This document shows, in pieces, positions 29,290-36,813 of a stretch of DNA of 64,000 nt; position 1 is the first letter of the stretch, and each line of letters opens with the position of its first letter. Below the pieces are notes generated by a model, which saw nothing but the letters and a program-made list of their open reading frames with translations, did not search any database and was not told where the DNA came from. The translations under genes and the position numbers were made by a program. Source of the stretch: Affinundibacterium fentianense (GTDB lineage: Bacteria; Pseudomonadota; Gammaproteobacteria; Burkholderiales; Burkholderiaceae_D); the NCBI RefSeq assembly GCF_018139545.1, contig NZ_JAGSPJ010000005.1:124001-188000 (forward strand), read 5' to 3'.

Positions 29290-31470
29290 TTACGGGCTTG
29301 GTCGACGCTTCCGTAGCGCAAACTGCTCAAAATTCTTGTCCAACTTTAATTGATTGGCGCTAAAGCTCGAAGCGGGCGTTTCCTTGATTGGCGAGGTGTC
29401 GTTTGTATGTTCCGGTTTCAGCAGGGCTGCTTGCTTAGCTTTTACCTCATTTTCCACTCTGTATTCTAATCCTTCACCCATAGAGAGCGTTTGCGTTCTG
29501 ATTATGAGGCCGATTGCTATCCCCATGACCACAAATGCGAGATATTTTGTGCCGTTAACAATGTGAATCCAGAACTCGTCGCTTCCAAGTTGGCGCAAAC
29601 CTAATTTGGAGCGCAATGCATGGATAGCTTGGGTGATTTTAAGTTGGCGTGCGCGTTTTGCATTTTGTTGAGCGATGCGACGCGATTCTATTTCGATTGC
29701 ACGCGCTTCAATTTCAGCCTGTTCAATCGCATTCAGTTGCGCTACGCGCTCCGACTGTAATTTCTCTAGTTCCTGTTCTTGTTGCAAACGGAGTTGTGCT
29801 TGGTGCTCTTTTTGTTTTGCACGCGCTAGTATTTGCGCGCTTACTTTTGATTGTTGATTTTCAAGTTCGACTATTTTTTGTAATCGGGTCAAGTGCTCCT
29901 GATCTGCCTGTTTTTCTCGTTCACTTTCGTCTAGATTGGCCTGTCGGATCAGCTCAAGTTCGGTGAGTTGTTGAAGGTGTCGAGATTGATCTTGCCGTAG
30001 CTGTTGGGTTTGCGCTGCGAGCTCTGACTGTTGTATTGCACGTTGCTTTTCGGCGTCCATAAGCAATGTGTTCTGAATCATTTGTTCTTCTATTTGTCGC
30101 CTTTCAACTTCAATCTGCGCTTGGTTTTTGGCAATCTGATTGAGGAGTATGTGCTCTTCGCTGAGTTTTTTCTCGGTTAAAGTACGGGCCTGTTCGAGCG
30201 CATCAATGCGGGCTGCAATCGCATTGGCAAGGTCGGATTCCAATCGCTTTTTATGCTCGATCTCGACCAACAAGGTCTCCGCTTGTTGTGCATTCTGATT
30301 GGCTAGGTCGACCGCCGTCTGCTCATTTTCTAATTTCTTTTGCAATTCTGTTCGAAGCATGATTTCGGTCGCTAGGGTGCTCTCGTGTTGTAGAGCTAAT
30401 TCTCTTTCGGCGGCTATTTTTTCCTCGAGCGCGACTTGATGTAGATGCGTTTGTCTTTGCATCTCGGTTTGTTGGAGCATGGATTGACGTTCTTGTTCCA
30501 ATGCGTTTCTTGCCTGTTGCTCGGCGATTTCTTCGGCCTTTGTAAGCTGCTGTAGCTCGGCTATTTTTTGCTGCTGTAGCTGCTGGCGTTCAAGCTCGAG
30601 CGACATTGCATGTTGCCGTTGCTGATTGTTTGCTTCGATAACTTGATTGAGTTCTTGTGTCTGTTGGATCTCTGCCTGTGCGGCCTGTATTGCAAGTTGT
30701 TCGGCGTGAATTCTGGCCTCAATCGCAAGTGCCTCCGCAGCTTCTGTCTCCTTGCGTGCTTCGATGGCGGCAATTGCATTTTGCCGTTTGCTAAGCAATT
30801 CGCGGAATTCAATTTCGGCTAATTTTTCTGCCGCGAGACGTTCTTGTGCAAGTTGCTCAGCTTGTCTTTCTTGTAGATGACGCTCGTTCTCTGTCTGTAT
30901 CAACAGGTTTTGGGCGTCTCGATTGATTTGTGCTTGTTTAAGTAAATCTTGCTCTGTCTGTAGGCGCGCCTCGATTGCTTGTTGTGCGCTCTGTTCGACG
31001 AGTAGTTTTTCTGAGATTGCCTGCTTGTTTAATTCTTCGAATTGAATCTTCTCAAGCGCGATACGTTGCAGCTCTTTTTCAAGACTTTCTCGTTCTCGTG
31101 CGACGGCAATGGATGCTTGTGTTTGTTCTGCAAGTTCTTGCTCAGCACGATGCGCTGCTCGTTCAGCGTTGAGACGTAGTTGAATCGCGTTGCTAAGCTG
31201 GATTTCCTCCGTGTGTTTTTTTATTTCTCGTTGACGGAGTTCTTCCAAATCGTGCTGCGCAAGTGTGAGTTCGCGAGATTTCTTTTGTTGTTGCACCTGT
31301 TCTGATTTTAGCTCGCCTATCTCCGCCTCGATTTTGTCTAGTAAAAAAGGCTGGTTGGCATCAATCTGAATAGCTTGCGAAATGGAGGTTTCGGTTTTGC
31401 TTGGTGCATTTAACGTTGACTGTTGCCGTTTTGATTCGGCTAATTTGAGTGCATTAAGTAACTTGCTCAT
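29290..31470 (-). CDS. long coiled-coil protein with a C-terminal membrane helix
   Basis: A 726-residue protein I cannot assign to a family. Residues about 35-625 are a nearly unbroken Glu/Gln/Ala/Arg-rich coiled coil. A single hydrophobic helix (YLAFVVMGIAIGLIIR, about 641-658) follows, then a 68-residue Pro/Ser/Lys-containing tail ending RKRRPSP. There is no signal peptide, so the coiled coil is probably cytoplasmic and the tail periplasmic. The N-terminus MSKLLNALKLAESKR resembles the short amphipathic start of GspB/MshN-like proteins (compare MSLIYNALNKLEKK at 39380). It is transcribed away from the pilus locus, sharing its 683-base upstream region, which suggests a linked role. Confidence 0.8.
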   Translation of the reverse strand: MSKLLNALKLAESKRQQSTLNAPSKTETSISQAIQIDANQPFLLDKIEAEIGELKSEQVQQQKKSRELTLAQHDLEELRQREIKKHTEEIQLSNAIQLRLNAERAAHRAEQELAEQTQASIAVARERESLEKELQRIALEKIQFEELNKQAISEKLLVEQSAQQAIEARLQTEQDLLKQAQINRDAQNLLIQTENERHLQERQAEQLAQERLAAEKLAEIEFRELLSKRQNAIAAIEARKETEAAEALAIEARIHAEQLAIQAAQAEIQQTQELNQVIEANNQQRQHAMSLELERQQLQQQKIAELQQLTKAEEIAEQQARNALEQERQSMLQQTEMQRQTHLHQVALEEKIAAERELALQHESTLATEIMLRTELQKKLENEQTAVDLANQNAQQAETLLVEIEHKKRLESDLANAIAARIDALEQARTLTEKKLSEEHILLNQIAKNQAQIEVERRQIEEQMIQNTLLMDAEKQRAIQQSELAAQTQQLRQDQSRHLQQLTELELIRQANLDESEREKQADQEHLTRLQKIVELENQQSKVSAQILARAKQKEHQAQLRLQQEQELEKLQSERVAQLNAIEQAEIEARAIEIESRRIAQQNAKRARQLKITQAIHALRSKLGLRQLGSDEFWIHIVNGTKYLAFVVMGIAIGLIIRTQTLSMGEGLEYRVENEVKAKQAALLKPEHTNDTSPIKETPASSFSANQLKLDKNFEQFALRKRRPSP

Positions 31471-31670
31471 AAAAATTTCAAAGTGAATTGGCCAAATGTG
31501 AAGTGCATTTGCTTGTATCGCTTAAGACTCATAAGGAATGTCGGATAGATAACACATTGGAGCACAATTCAAGCAAGCAAAGTATAGCGAATCCAGCAAT
31601 TGTATAGTTTGTCATTTGCGTGCCGAGTAGATAAAGCTTCATTCTTGTGGATTAACTTAGCGAAAAATAG

Positions 31671-31773
31671 ACATGTAAAATTAATCCATTGAAATTAGAT
31701 TTACACGTTAATTTAACGCCATTTTTACGTGCAAACATCTAATTTTTACATGTATTTGTCACATTATTCGTGT
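31671..31773. repeat. phased TTTACRYGT-like repeats upstream of the sigma-54 promoter
   Basis: Five related sites: ACATGTAAAA (31671-31680, inverted), TTTACACGTTAA (31700-31711), TTTTACGTGCAAA (31723 onward), TTTTTACATGTATT (31743 onward) and TCGTGTAAT (31768 onward, inverted). Their centres are about 32, 24, 21 and 20 bases apart, near two or three helical turns. Location just upstream of a -24/-12 promoter fits binding sites for an enhancer-binding activator. Confidence 0.6.
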
Positions 31774-31794
31774 AATATTCGCCGTTTTTTAAAT

Positions 31795-31810
31795 TGGCAC
31801 GCTTGTTGCT
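31795..31810 (+). promoter_or_regulatory. sigma-54 (RpoN) promoter
   Basis: TGGCACGCTTGTTGCT matches the consensus TGGCACG-N4-TTGCW exactly, with GG (31796-31797) and GC (31808-31809) separated by ten bases. Transcription would start near 31821 towards the prepilin at 32154. RpoN with a PilR-type activator drives pilin genes in several proteobacteria. Confidence 0.87.
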
Positions 31811-32004
31811 AGCTACTGCTTTGCGATCCAAATTGATTTTTAGATATTGTGGAAAAAGCATGAAAAAGGCGAGATATTGTTAATAATATTGCCTTGTGGA
31901 AATTTTAAGATTATCTATTTGTTAAATGGTTTTTTTGTATAGATTTTATGGCGTCATTTTAATGAGACAGAGCAACTAAAACTGTTCTGGGTCAAATTTT
32001 TTTT

Positions 32005-32047
32005 AGAGTACGATTGCCAAGCTGCTGCGTTGTGTGCTCTTTTTTTT
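32005..32047 (+). terminator. terminator-like hairpin in the prepilin leader
   Basis: AGAGTAC (32005-32011) pairs with GTGCTCT (32034-32040) with one G-U; inside, CAAGC and GC(G)TTG can form a second stem. Eight T residues (32040-32047) follow. It sits about 185-225 bases after the predicted sigma-54 start and 107 bases before the first prepilin ATG, so it is either an attenuator or the end of a small RNA. Confidence 0.6.
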
Positions 32048-32153
32048 GGCATGGGTTTGGTAAGAATTGTGTATTAAGTTGGATTTTTTCGGCCGTTTTA
32101 AAAGAGCCGGCGACGGACCGAAGAGTCTTTGTATATTTATTTAGGGGGTAGGA

Positions 32154-32954
32154 ATGAAACGCAAACTTCAACAAGGTTTTACTTTGGTCGAAATGGCCAT
32201 CGTTCTCGTGATCATTGGTTTGATTTTGGGCGCGATTACGATCGGTAAAGATGTACAGCGCAATGCTGAATACACCAAAGTTAAGCAGAAATTTATTGAT
32301 CAATGGGTTGTTGCCTATAACGCTCATACGCAACGTACTGGTGTTGTGCCTGGCGATAGCCAAGTCGCACCTAATTTGATGGTGAATGGTAGCTTGTATA
32401 CGGCAGTTGGTTCTGGTGGTGATATGACTGGCGTTACGCCACCGGATGCTATGTGCCGTGGCGCCGTAGGCCGTGACATGACTCGTTCAAACGTGACGAC
32501 GGATTTGCGTGATGTGATGTTGCGTGCTGGTGTGCGTATGCCACCTGGCCGTGCTGAGGGAGCGGAAGATCGTTACGTTTACCTCGATTCCAATGGTAAC
32601 CCACAAGAAATTCAAGTTTGCTTTCAGTGGAATAATCCACAATTGCCTGAAGGTTCCGGTAACGTGATGGTGATCAGTGGTTTGACCCCAGATTTGGCAC
32701 GTGCCTTAGATCAAATGATCGACGGCAAACCTGATGCGCAAGAAGGTGCATTCCGCCAACAAGGTGTGTTAGCTGGTAATGGCGGTGCAAATGCGCCGGG
32801 TGTTGAATGGTCAACCAATAACCAAGCGAAATACTCTGATCGTGCAACAGTGGTGACTGCTGCGGCTTCAGCTGGTTCTAGTGCTGGCGCGGTGTCGAAT
32901 CGCGATGAAGACCAAGTTGCTACAGTGGTTGCGATCTATAAGATGAACCAATAA
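32154..32954 (+). CDS. type IV prepilin-like protein, paralogue 1
   Basis: Probable major pilin or pseudopilin. The 266-residue prepilin has a short leader MKRKLQQG, cleavage before Phe9 and the essential Glu at mature +5 (GFTLVEMAIVLVIIGLILGA). The globular part contains PGDSQVAPN, MPPGRAEGAEDRYVYLD, a Cys pair (about C102 and C156, in MCRGA and QVCFQW), GNVMVISGLTPDLARALDQM and the C-terminal DEDQVATVVAIYKM. It is much larger than typical type IVa pilins (about 150 residues). It is paralogous to the genes at 32973 and 49705. A strong ribosome site (GGGGGTAGGA) precedes it, fitting high expression. Confidence 0.9.
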   Translation: MKRKLQQGFTLVEMAIVLVIIGLILGAITIGKDVQRNAEYTKVKQKFIDQWVVAYNAHTQRTGVVPGDSQVAPNLMVNGSLYTAVGSGGDMTGVTPPDAMCRGAVGRDMTRSNVTTDLRDVMLRAGVRMPPGRAEGAEDRYVYLDSNGNPQEIQVCFQWNNPQLPEGSGNVMVISGLTPDLARALDQMIDGKPDAQEGAFRQQGVLAGNGGANAPGVEWSTNNQAKYSDRATVVTAAASAGSSAGAVSNRDEDQVATVVAIYKMNQ

Positions 32955-32972
32955 TTTCGAGGAGCAAACAAA

Positions 32973-33824
32973 ATGACTAAGCAAAAAATGCAGTCTAAAG
33001 TAGCTCGTCAAACGGGTTTCACTTTGGTTGAGATCGCGATTGTTTTGGTGATTATTGGCTTGATTTTGGGCGCTTTGGCAGTCGGTAAAGATGTACAACG
33101 TAATGCCGAATACCAAAAGATTGGCAATAAATTCGTGTATGAGTGGAAGCGTAGTTATGATGGCTTCTATCAACGTGCGGGTGTCGTACTAGGCGATAGC
33201 CAAATTGCACCGACCAATATGGTTGATGGAAACTTGGTGACGATAGGCGGACAACCTGCAGCGACAGCCAATCTGAACGGCGCCGTAGCTGGCGTGCCTG
33301 CGAGCTATGGCAATACAGGCCACCGTATTTGCAATGGACAAGGTTTTGCAAAGGATAGTGTTGGCGTGGGTGATCCTGAAATTTCGACACAGAACTTGCG
33401 TACTTTGATGCAACAAATCGGTAATCGTATGCCGCCAGGTCGTGGTGAAGGAAAAGAAGATCGTTACGTTTACACAGATACCAATGGTAACCCAGCCGAA
33501 ATTCAAATCTGCTTCCAATGGAATCCAGCCGCGCAAATTCAAGGTGCTGGCAATGTCATGGTCATTCGCGGTTTGACACCTGATTTGGCGCGTTTCCTTG
33601 ATCAAATGGTCGACGGTAAACCTGATGCACAAGAAGGTCGTTTCCGTCAGCAAAATGTCGCTGCTAATACAACCAACACCAGCAATCAAGCTGCTGCCCA
33701 ATGGGGTGCGAACAATACCTATAACCAAGGCAATCCAGCGATCGCTTCGGCTACGGGCATTGGCCAACGGTTGGACGAAGATCAAGTGATCTTGGTCACG
33801 GCGATTTGGGTTATGGATCAATGA
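32973..33824 (+). CDS. type IV prepilin-like protein, paralogue 2
   Basis: A 283-residue paralogue of the preceding prepilin, 18 bases downstream. The leader is 15 residues, with cleavage in TG/FTLVE and Glu+5 retained. The conserved blocks return in the same order: GDSQIAPTNMVDG, MPPGRGEGKEDRYVYTD, ICFQW, GNVMVIRGLTPDLARFLDQMVDG, DEDQVILVTAIWVMDQ. Two cysteines are kept. An insertion rich in Ala/Gly (about 90-105) is specific to this copy. The pair probably arose by tandem duplication; which one is the main fibre subunit cannot be told from sequence. Confidence 0.9.
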   Translation: MTKQKMQSKVARQTGFTLVEIAIVLVIIGLILGALAVGKDVQRNAEYQKIGNKFVYEWKRSYDGFYQRAGVVLGDSQIAPTNMVDGNLVTIGGQPAATANLNGAVAGVPASYGNTGHRICNGQGFAKDSVGVGDPEISTQNLRTLMQQIGNRMPPGRGEGKEDRYVYTDTNGNPAEIQICFQWNPAAQIQGAGNVMVIRGLTPDLARFLDQMVDGKPDAQEGRFRQQNVAANTTNTSNQAAAQWGANNTYNQGNPAIASATGIGQRLDEDQVILVTAIWVMDQ

Positions 33825-34330
33825 GTACGGGCGCCCTTGAAAAAGGCGCTTCTCAAGGCATTCCTGTGAAGTTGGTGATGCTGGGGGGCGCTGTCCTGAT
33901 CTTATTGGCGGGTGTGTTCGCATTTGATCGTTCGCGAGCAGCGCAGCGTACGGCGGACAGCCGCGTTGCTGAAGCGGAAGTATCTTTGGCGCAAGCCAAA
34001 GATAGGCAGCAGTTGGCGCAGCGTAACCGCGCCTTGATCGAAGGGGCGCAAAAACTTCAAAAACTGGCAGATGAAACAGCGTATCTACCAGGAGGTTGGG
34101 GTGAGCGTCAGATCAATATGCGTCAAACCAATTTGTTGCGTAGCCAAGTCAATCCTTTACTCATGTCGAGCGCTAGAAATAAGGATCAACTTTTGAAGTT
34201 GGAAGAATTTGATTTGGCGGTAACACACTCGCAAGAAGGTTTGTTCGAAGTGTTGCCCGATTCGCGTCAACCCTTAATGCTGACATTTCGCGGCTCACTT
34301 TACTTCAGACTATCTGAAAGGTCTTTATGA
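33821..34330 (+). CDS. small bitopic membrane protein of the pilus locus
   Basis: A 169-residue protein I do not recognise by family. It has a cytoplasmic N-terminus, one membrane helix (about 16-35, VKLVMLGGAVLILLAGVFAF), a coiled-coil stretch rich in Ala/Gln (about 36-85) and a small periplasmic domain with GGWGERQINMRQ. Topology and place before the GspL/PilMN-like gene would suit a PilO/GspM-like assembly protein, which is inference. ATG 33821 overlaps the previous stop (ATGA), and its own stop overlaps the next start. An upstream TTG at 33806 is not needed. Confidence 0.75.
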   Translation: MSTGALEKGASQGIPVKLVMLGGAVLILLAGVFAFDRSRAAQRTADSRVAEAEVSLAQAKDRQQLAQRNRALIEGAQKLQKLADETAYLPGGWGERQINMRQTNLLRSQVNPLLMSSARNKDQLLKLEEFDLAVTHSQEGLFEVLPDSRQPLMLTFRGSLYFRLSERSL

Positions 34331-35631
34331 AGTCGTCTTTGCTTCTGGCATTGCAAGGCAGTTGGTTAAGCTGCCGCGACGGTGTGTGGGCGGAAACTAC
34401 AGAGTTTCCGCGCCTGCCGGCGAATACTAATATTTTATGTGACTTTGACAGCGCGCCATTTGGCGTCATGCCAGTCGATACTCGGCCTGATTTCGCTGCA
34501 GCGGTGATCGAAAAGACCCTGCGCAGTGAAGGCTTGGTCGACGGCGAAGTTCACATGCTGCCGCATCGTATTTTCGCTGTTGGTGGTGGATCTAAGGTTT
34601 TGTACACAGCGGTTCCGCTGACTTTTTGGCAAAGTGTGTTTGCCTGGTTGGGTACACAAACGGATATCCATTTGTTGTTCTCGGTTGAGACCGCGATGTT
34701 GGCTTTATCGCAAAAACACGATGCTGTTTTATGCCGTGTTGGCCGTCAATTTCGTTTGCTCGTTTCTAATCCAACGACCTTGGTTTCGATCTCTGTCAAT
34801 GCCTATTCCGATGATATTGATGATATTGAAACGGCGTTAAACAATCTTTGCGATCAGGCTAGACCACAATGGTCGCCGCGCAATGAAAAAATGAACATTC
34901 TCTGGGTTGACCTATTAGCTCCTGGTAAGAATGTCGAAGCCGCGCACACAGCGCACGTTGCAAAGCGCTTGGGGGTGCAAGTCGTCGTCGCACCTACTGT
35001 TGCATTTGGAAATGCAGAGAAAACCTTGCATAGTGCAGCGGACACTTTCATGGACGTGTTAAGTTGGCGCAATGCATTGAATCCTACTTTAGATCGCGTT
35101 GCCTCTGCTTCTGATCGTTTCGGTTTGCCAATTGCTGCATTGACTGCAGCTTGTGGTGCGGGCTTGCTCGCAGTTTCCGCTTTCTGGGGAATTCAAACGG
35201 CACAAATGAAATCTCGCGAACAGGACATCACGCAAGAGATCGCAAAAATCGATGCGCAAAACGGTCAATATGCAGTTTCACCGAACACATTGCTCGAGCC
35301 GTTTAAACCGACCACGCAGTTTTTGGGTAAATTGCAAGAGGCAGTCAATAGCCCAGATCCGCTTGATTTCTTAGCGCATTTACGCAAAGCATCCGAGCAA
35401 CGGGTGCGCGTGATGCGAGTTCGCCTTAACCCCCTTGATGGCAGTTTCCGCGTGGATGGCGTGCCATACACGGATGTCGCGAGCGCGAATAGTTTGTCTG
35501 GATTTATCGCCGAAATGCAAGTGTTGGGATACGAATTGAAATCTGAAGATCCTGGTTCACAAGGGCAACAGACTGGCTACTTCTCGTATTCCGTCACTAA
35601 ATCCAAGAACAGTGCTGGAGGGAAGTTATGA
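34327..35631 (+). CDS. GspL / PilM-PilN-like inner-membrane assembly protein
   Basis: The 434 residues comprise a cytoplasmic actin-like domain (about 1-250; the VGGGSKVLYTAVPLTFWQ and LLFSVETAMLALSQ segments), one membrane helix (about 266-288), a short coiled coil and a periplasmic ferredoxin-like domain (about 330-430: FLAHLRKASEQRVRVMRVRLN, LSGFIAEMQVLGYELKS). This is the layout of T2SS GspL, or of PilM and PilN fused; in MSHA systems MshI has the corresponding place. Such proteins link the assembly ATPase to the periplasmic alignment complex. It is coupled by ATGA to both neighbours. Confidence 0.78.
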   Translation: MKSSLLLALQGSWLSCRDGVWAETTEFPRLPANTNILCDFDSAPFGVMPVDTRPDFAAAVIEKTLRSEGLVDGEVHMLPHRIFAVGGGSKVLYTAVPLTFWQSVFAWLGTQTDIHLLFSVETAMLALSQKHDAVLCRVGRQFRLLVSNPTTLVSISVNAYSDDIDDIETALNNLCDQARPQWSPRNEKMNILWVDLLAPGKNVEAAHTAHVAKRLGVQVVVAPTVAFGNAEKTLHSAADTFMDVLSWRNALNPTLDRVASASDRFGLPIAALTAACGAGLLAVSAFWGIQTAQMKSREQDITQEIAKIDAQNGQYAVSPNTLLEPFKPTTQFLGKLQEAVNSPDPLDFLAHLRKASEQRVRVMRVRLNPLDGSFRVDGVPYTDVASANSLSGFIAEMQVLGYELKSEDPGSQGQQTGYFSYSVTKSKNSAGGKL

Positions 35632-36173
35632 AAAAATATACAGCGCTTGCACTGACTCTGATTAGTGTGCTCGGACTCATTTGGGTTGGAGTGGTTTTAA
35701 CAAAAATGCAGTTTGGTGGTTCTGTTTATCGTCCAGAGGCGATTTCAAATCAGCAGTTGGTTAAAGAGGGCGATACTGCGAAGAAGAATCTTCAAAGTTT
35801 GAGCTCCATGTTGGTTTTGTTAGATCAAATGAAGACGAATCCTAGCATTGCGTTTGCACCTGTGGCGCAGGGGCCGGAACTGAAAGCTGGGAAACCGAGT
35901 TATGTGAGCAACCCAGCGGCGGTCGCTGCTGCAGCGGCTGCGGCAGCGAAAAAAGCTATCCCAGCTATTTCGATGATTTACGTATCCTCTGATATGCAGA
36001 AAGTCGTGATAAACGGACGTGCTTATGAAGTCGGTGATGTTTTACCAAACGGTGGAAAAATTCTTGAAATAAATTTGGATCAGGTTGCTTATGAACAAGG
36101 CAAACGCCGCCTCATTATGAAAGCACCGCAATCCCAAGTGTTGGGAACCACCGTTAAGCCAGTGCTGGAATAA
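35628..36173 (+). CDS. PilP/GspC/MshK-like periplasmic protein
   Basis: A 181-residue protein with an N-terminal membrane helix (about 7-27), a helical segment, a poly-alanine linker at about residues 98-108 (ten consecutive or near-consecutive Ala), and a C-terminal beta domain with VVINGRAYEVGDVLPNGGKILEI. That last motif resembles the HR domain of GspC and the MshK/PilP fold, which bind the secretin N-domain. Position, coupled after the GspL-like gene and two genes before the secretin, agrees. The call is by motif and context. Confidence 0.75.
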   Translation: MKKYTALALTLISVLGLIWVGVVLTKMQFGGSVYRPEAISNQQLVKEGDTAKKNLQSLSSMLVLLDQMKTNPSIAFAPVAQGPELKAGKPSYVSNPAAVAAAAAAAAKKAIPAISMIYVSSDMQKVVINGRAYEVGDVLPNGGKILEINLDQVAYEQGKRRLIMKAPQSQVLGTTVKPVLE

Positions 36174-36192
36174 AGAAGTAAGGGGAAATGAG

Positions 36193-36813
36193 ATGAACTC
36201 AAAATGGATGTTGACTGGTGGGGTGATTGCGGTGGCTGCAGGCGTTGCTTATTTCGCGACACGCCCCGATACGAATAAAGATGCAAGTCGTGTTCAACCT
36301 GCTTCAGCATCTGTTACGGGAACATCCCCTACCTCAGCGGTCAAGCCGAAGGTGGAAGAAGCGCCACCTTGGGCGAATAGTTCAGCAGGTGGCATGCGCG
36401 ATCAGAGTGTTTCCAACACGACTGCGCTCCCAACTCCAGAGATGGGGGTACCGAAGGCGAACGCGAAAAGCATGAATCCTGCTGAGCTGCAAAAAATGCA
36501 GAGTGAACTATTGACCGCAGTGCAGTCCGGAAATCCTGATCCTAAACGTTTGAAAGAAATCCTCCTGCATTTGAAACAAACTCAGGGAAATAACGTAGGC
36601 GGAGTGAATGTTGATGTGTTGATCGGTAATCTGGATGCCTCGCAGCAGCTGCAAACGATCGCTGCTGAAGTGCAAAAAGAAGCGCAAAAGCCTGGTGGCC
36701 CCGATCAACGCAAGATGCAAGAGTTAACTGACAAAATGAAAAGAGTACAAGGGCAAATGCGTACCGATGTCATGATTGCGAGTCCTACTTCGCCAGTGCA
36801 AGCATCGAAATGA
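36193..36813 (+). CDS. bitopic protein of unknown family in the pilus locus
   Basis: The 206 residues consist of an N-terminal membrane helix (about 5-22, ending YFATRPD), a long Pro/Ser/Thr/Ala-rich linker to about 95, and a helical C-terminal domain with ELQKMQSELLTAVQSGNPDPKRLKEILLHLK and a Gln-rich helix. No catalytic motif or known family is evident. It is translationally coupled to the next prepilin by ATGA, so it is part of the machine or its cargo; I give it no function. Confidence 0.7.
   Translation: MNSKWMLTGGVIAVAAGVAYFATRPDTNKDASRVQPASASVTGTSPTSAVKPKVEEAPPWANSSAGGMRDQSVSNTTALPTPEMGVPKANAKSMNPAELQKMQSELLTAVQSGNPDPKRLKEILLHLKQTQGNNVGGVNVDVLIGNLDASQQLQTIAAEVQKEAQKPGGPDQRKMQELTDKMKRVQGQMRTDVMIASPTSPVQASK

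Larger units (their letters stand above)
31471..32153. other. 683-base AT-rich control region of the pilus locus
   Basis: No protein gene is supportable. It holds, left to right: the upstream region of the coiled-coil gene, an array of TTTACRYGT-like repeats (31671-31773), a sigma-54 promoter (31795-31810), a weak sigma-70-like pair (TTGTAT 31935, TTTAAT 31958), a terminator-like hairpin (32005-32047), and the ribosome site of the first prepilin. Confidence 0.8.
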
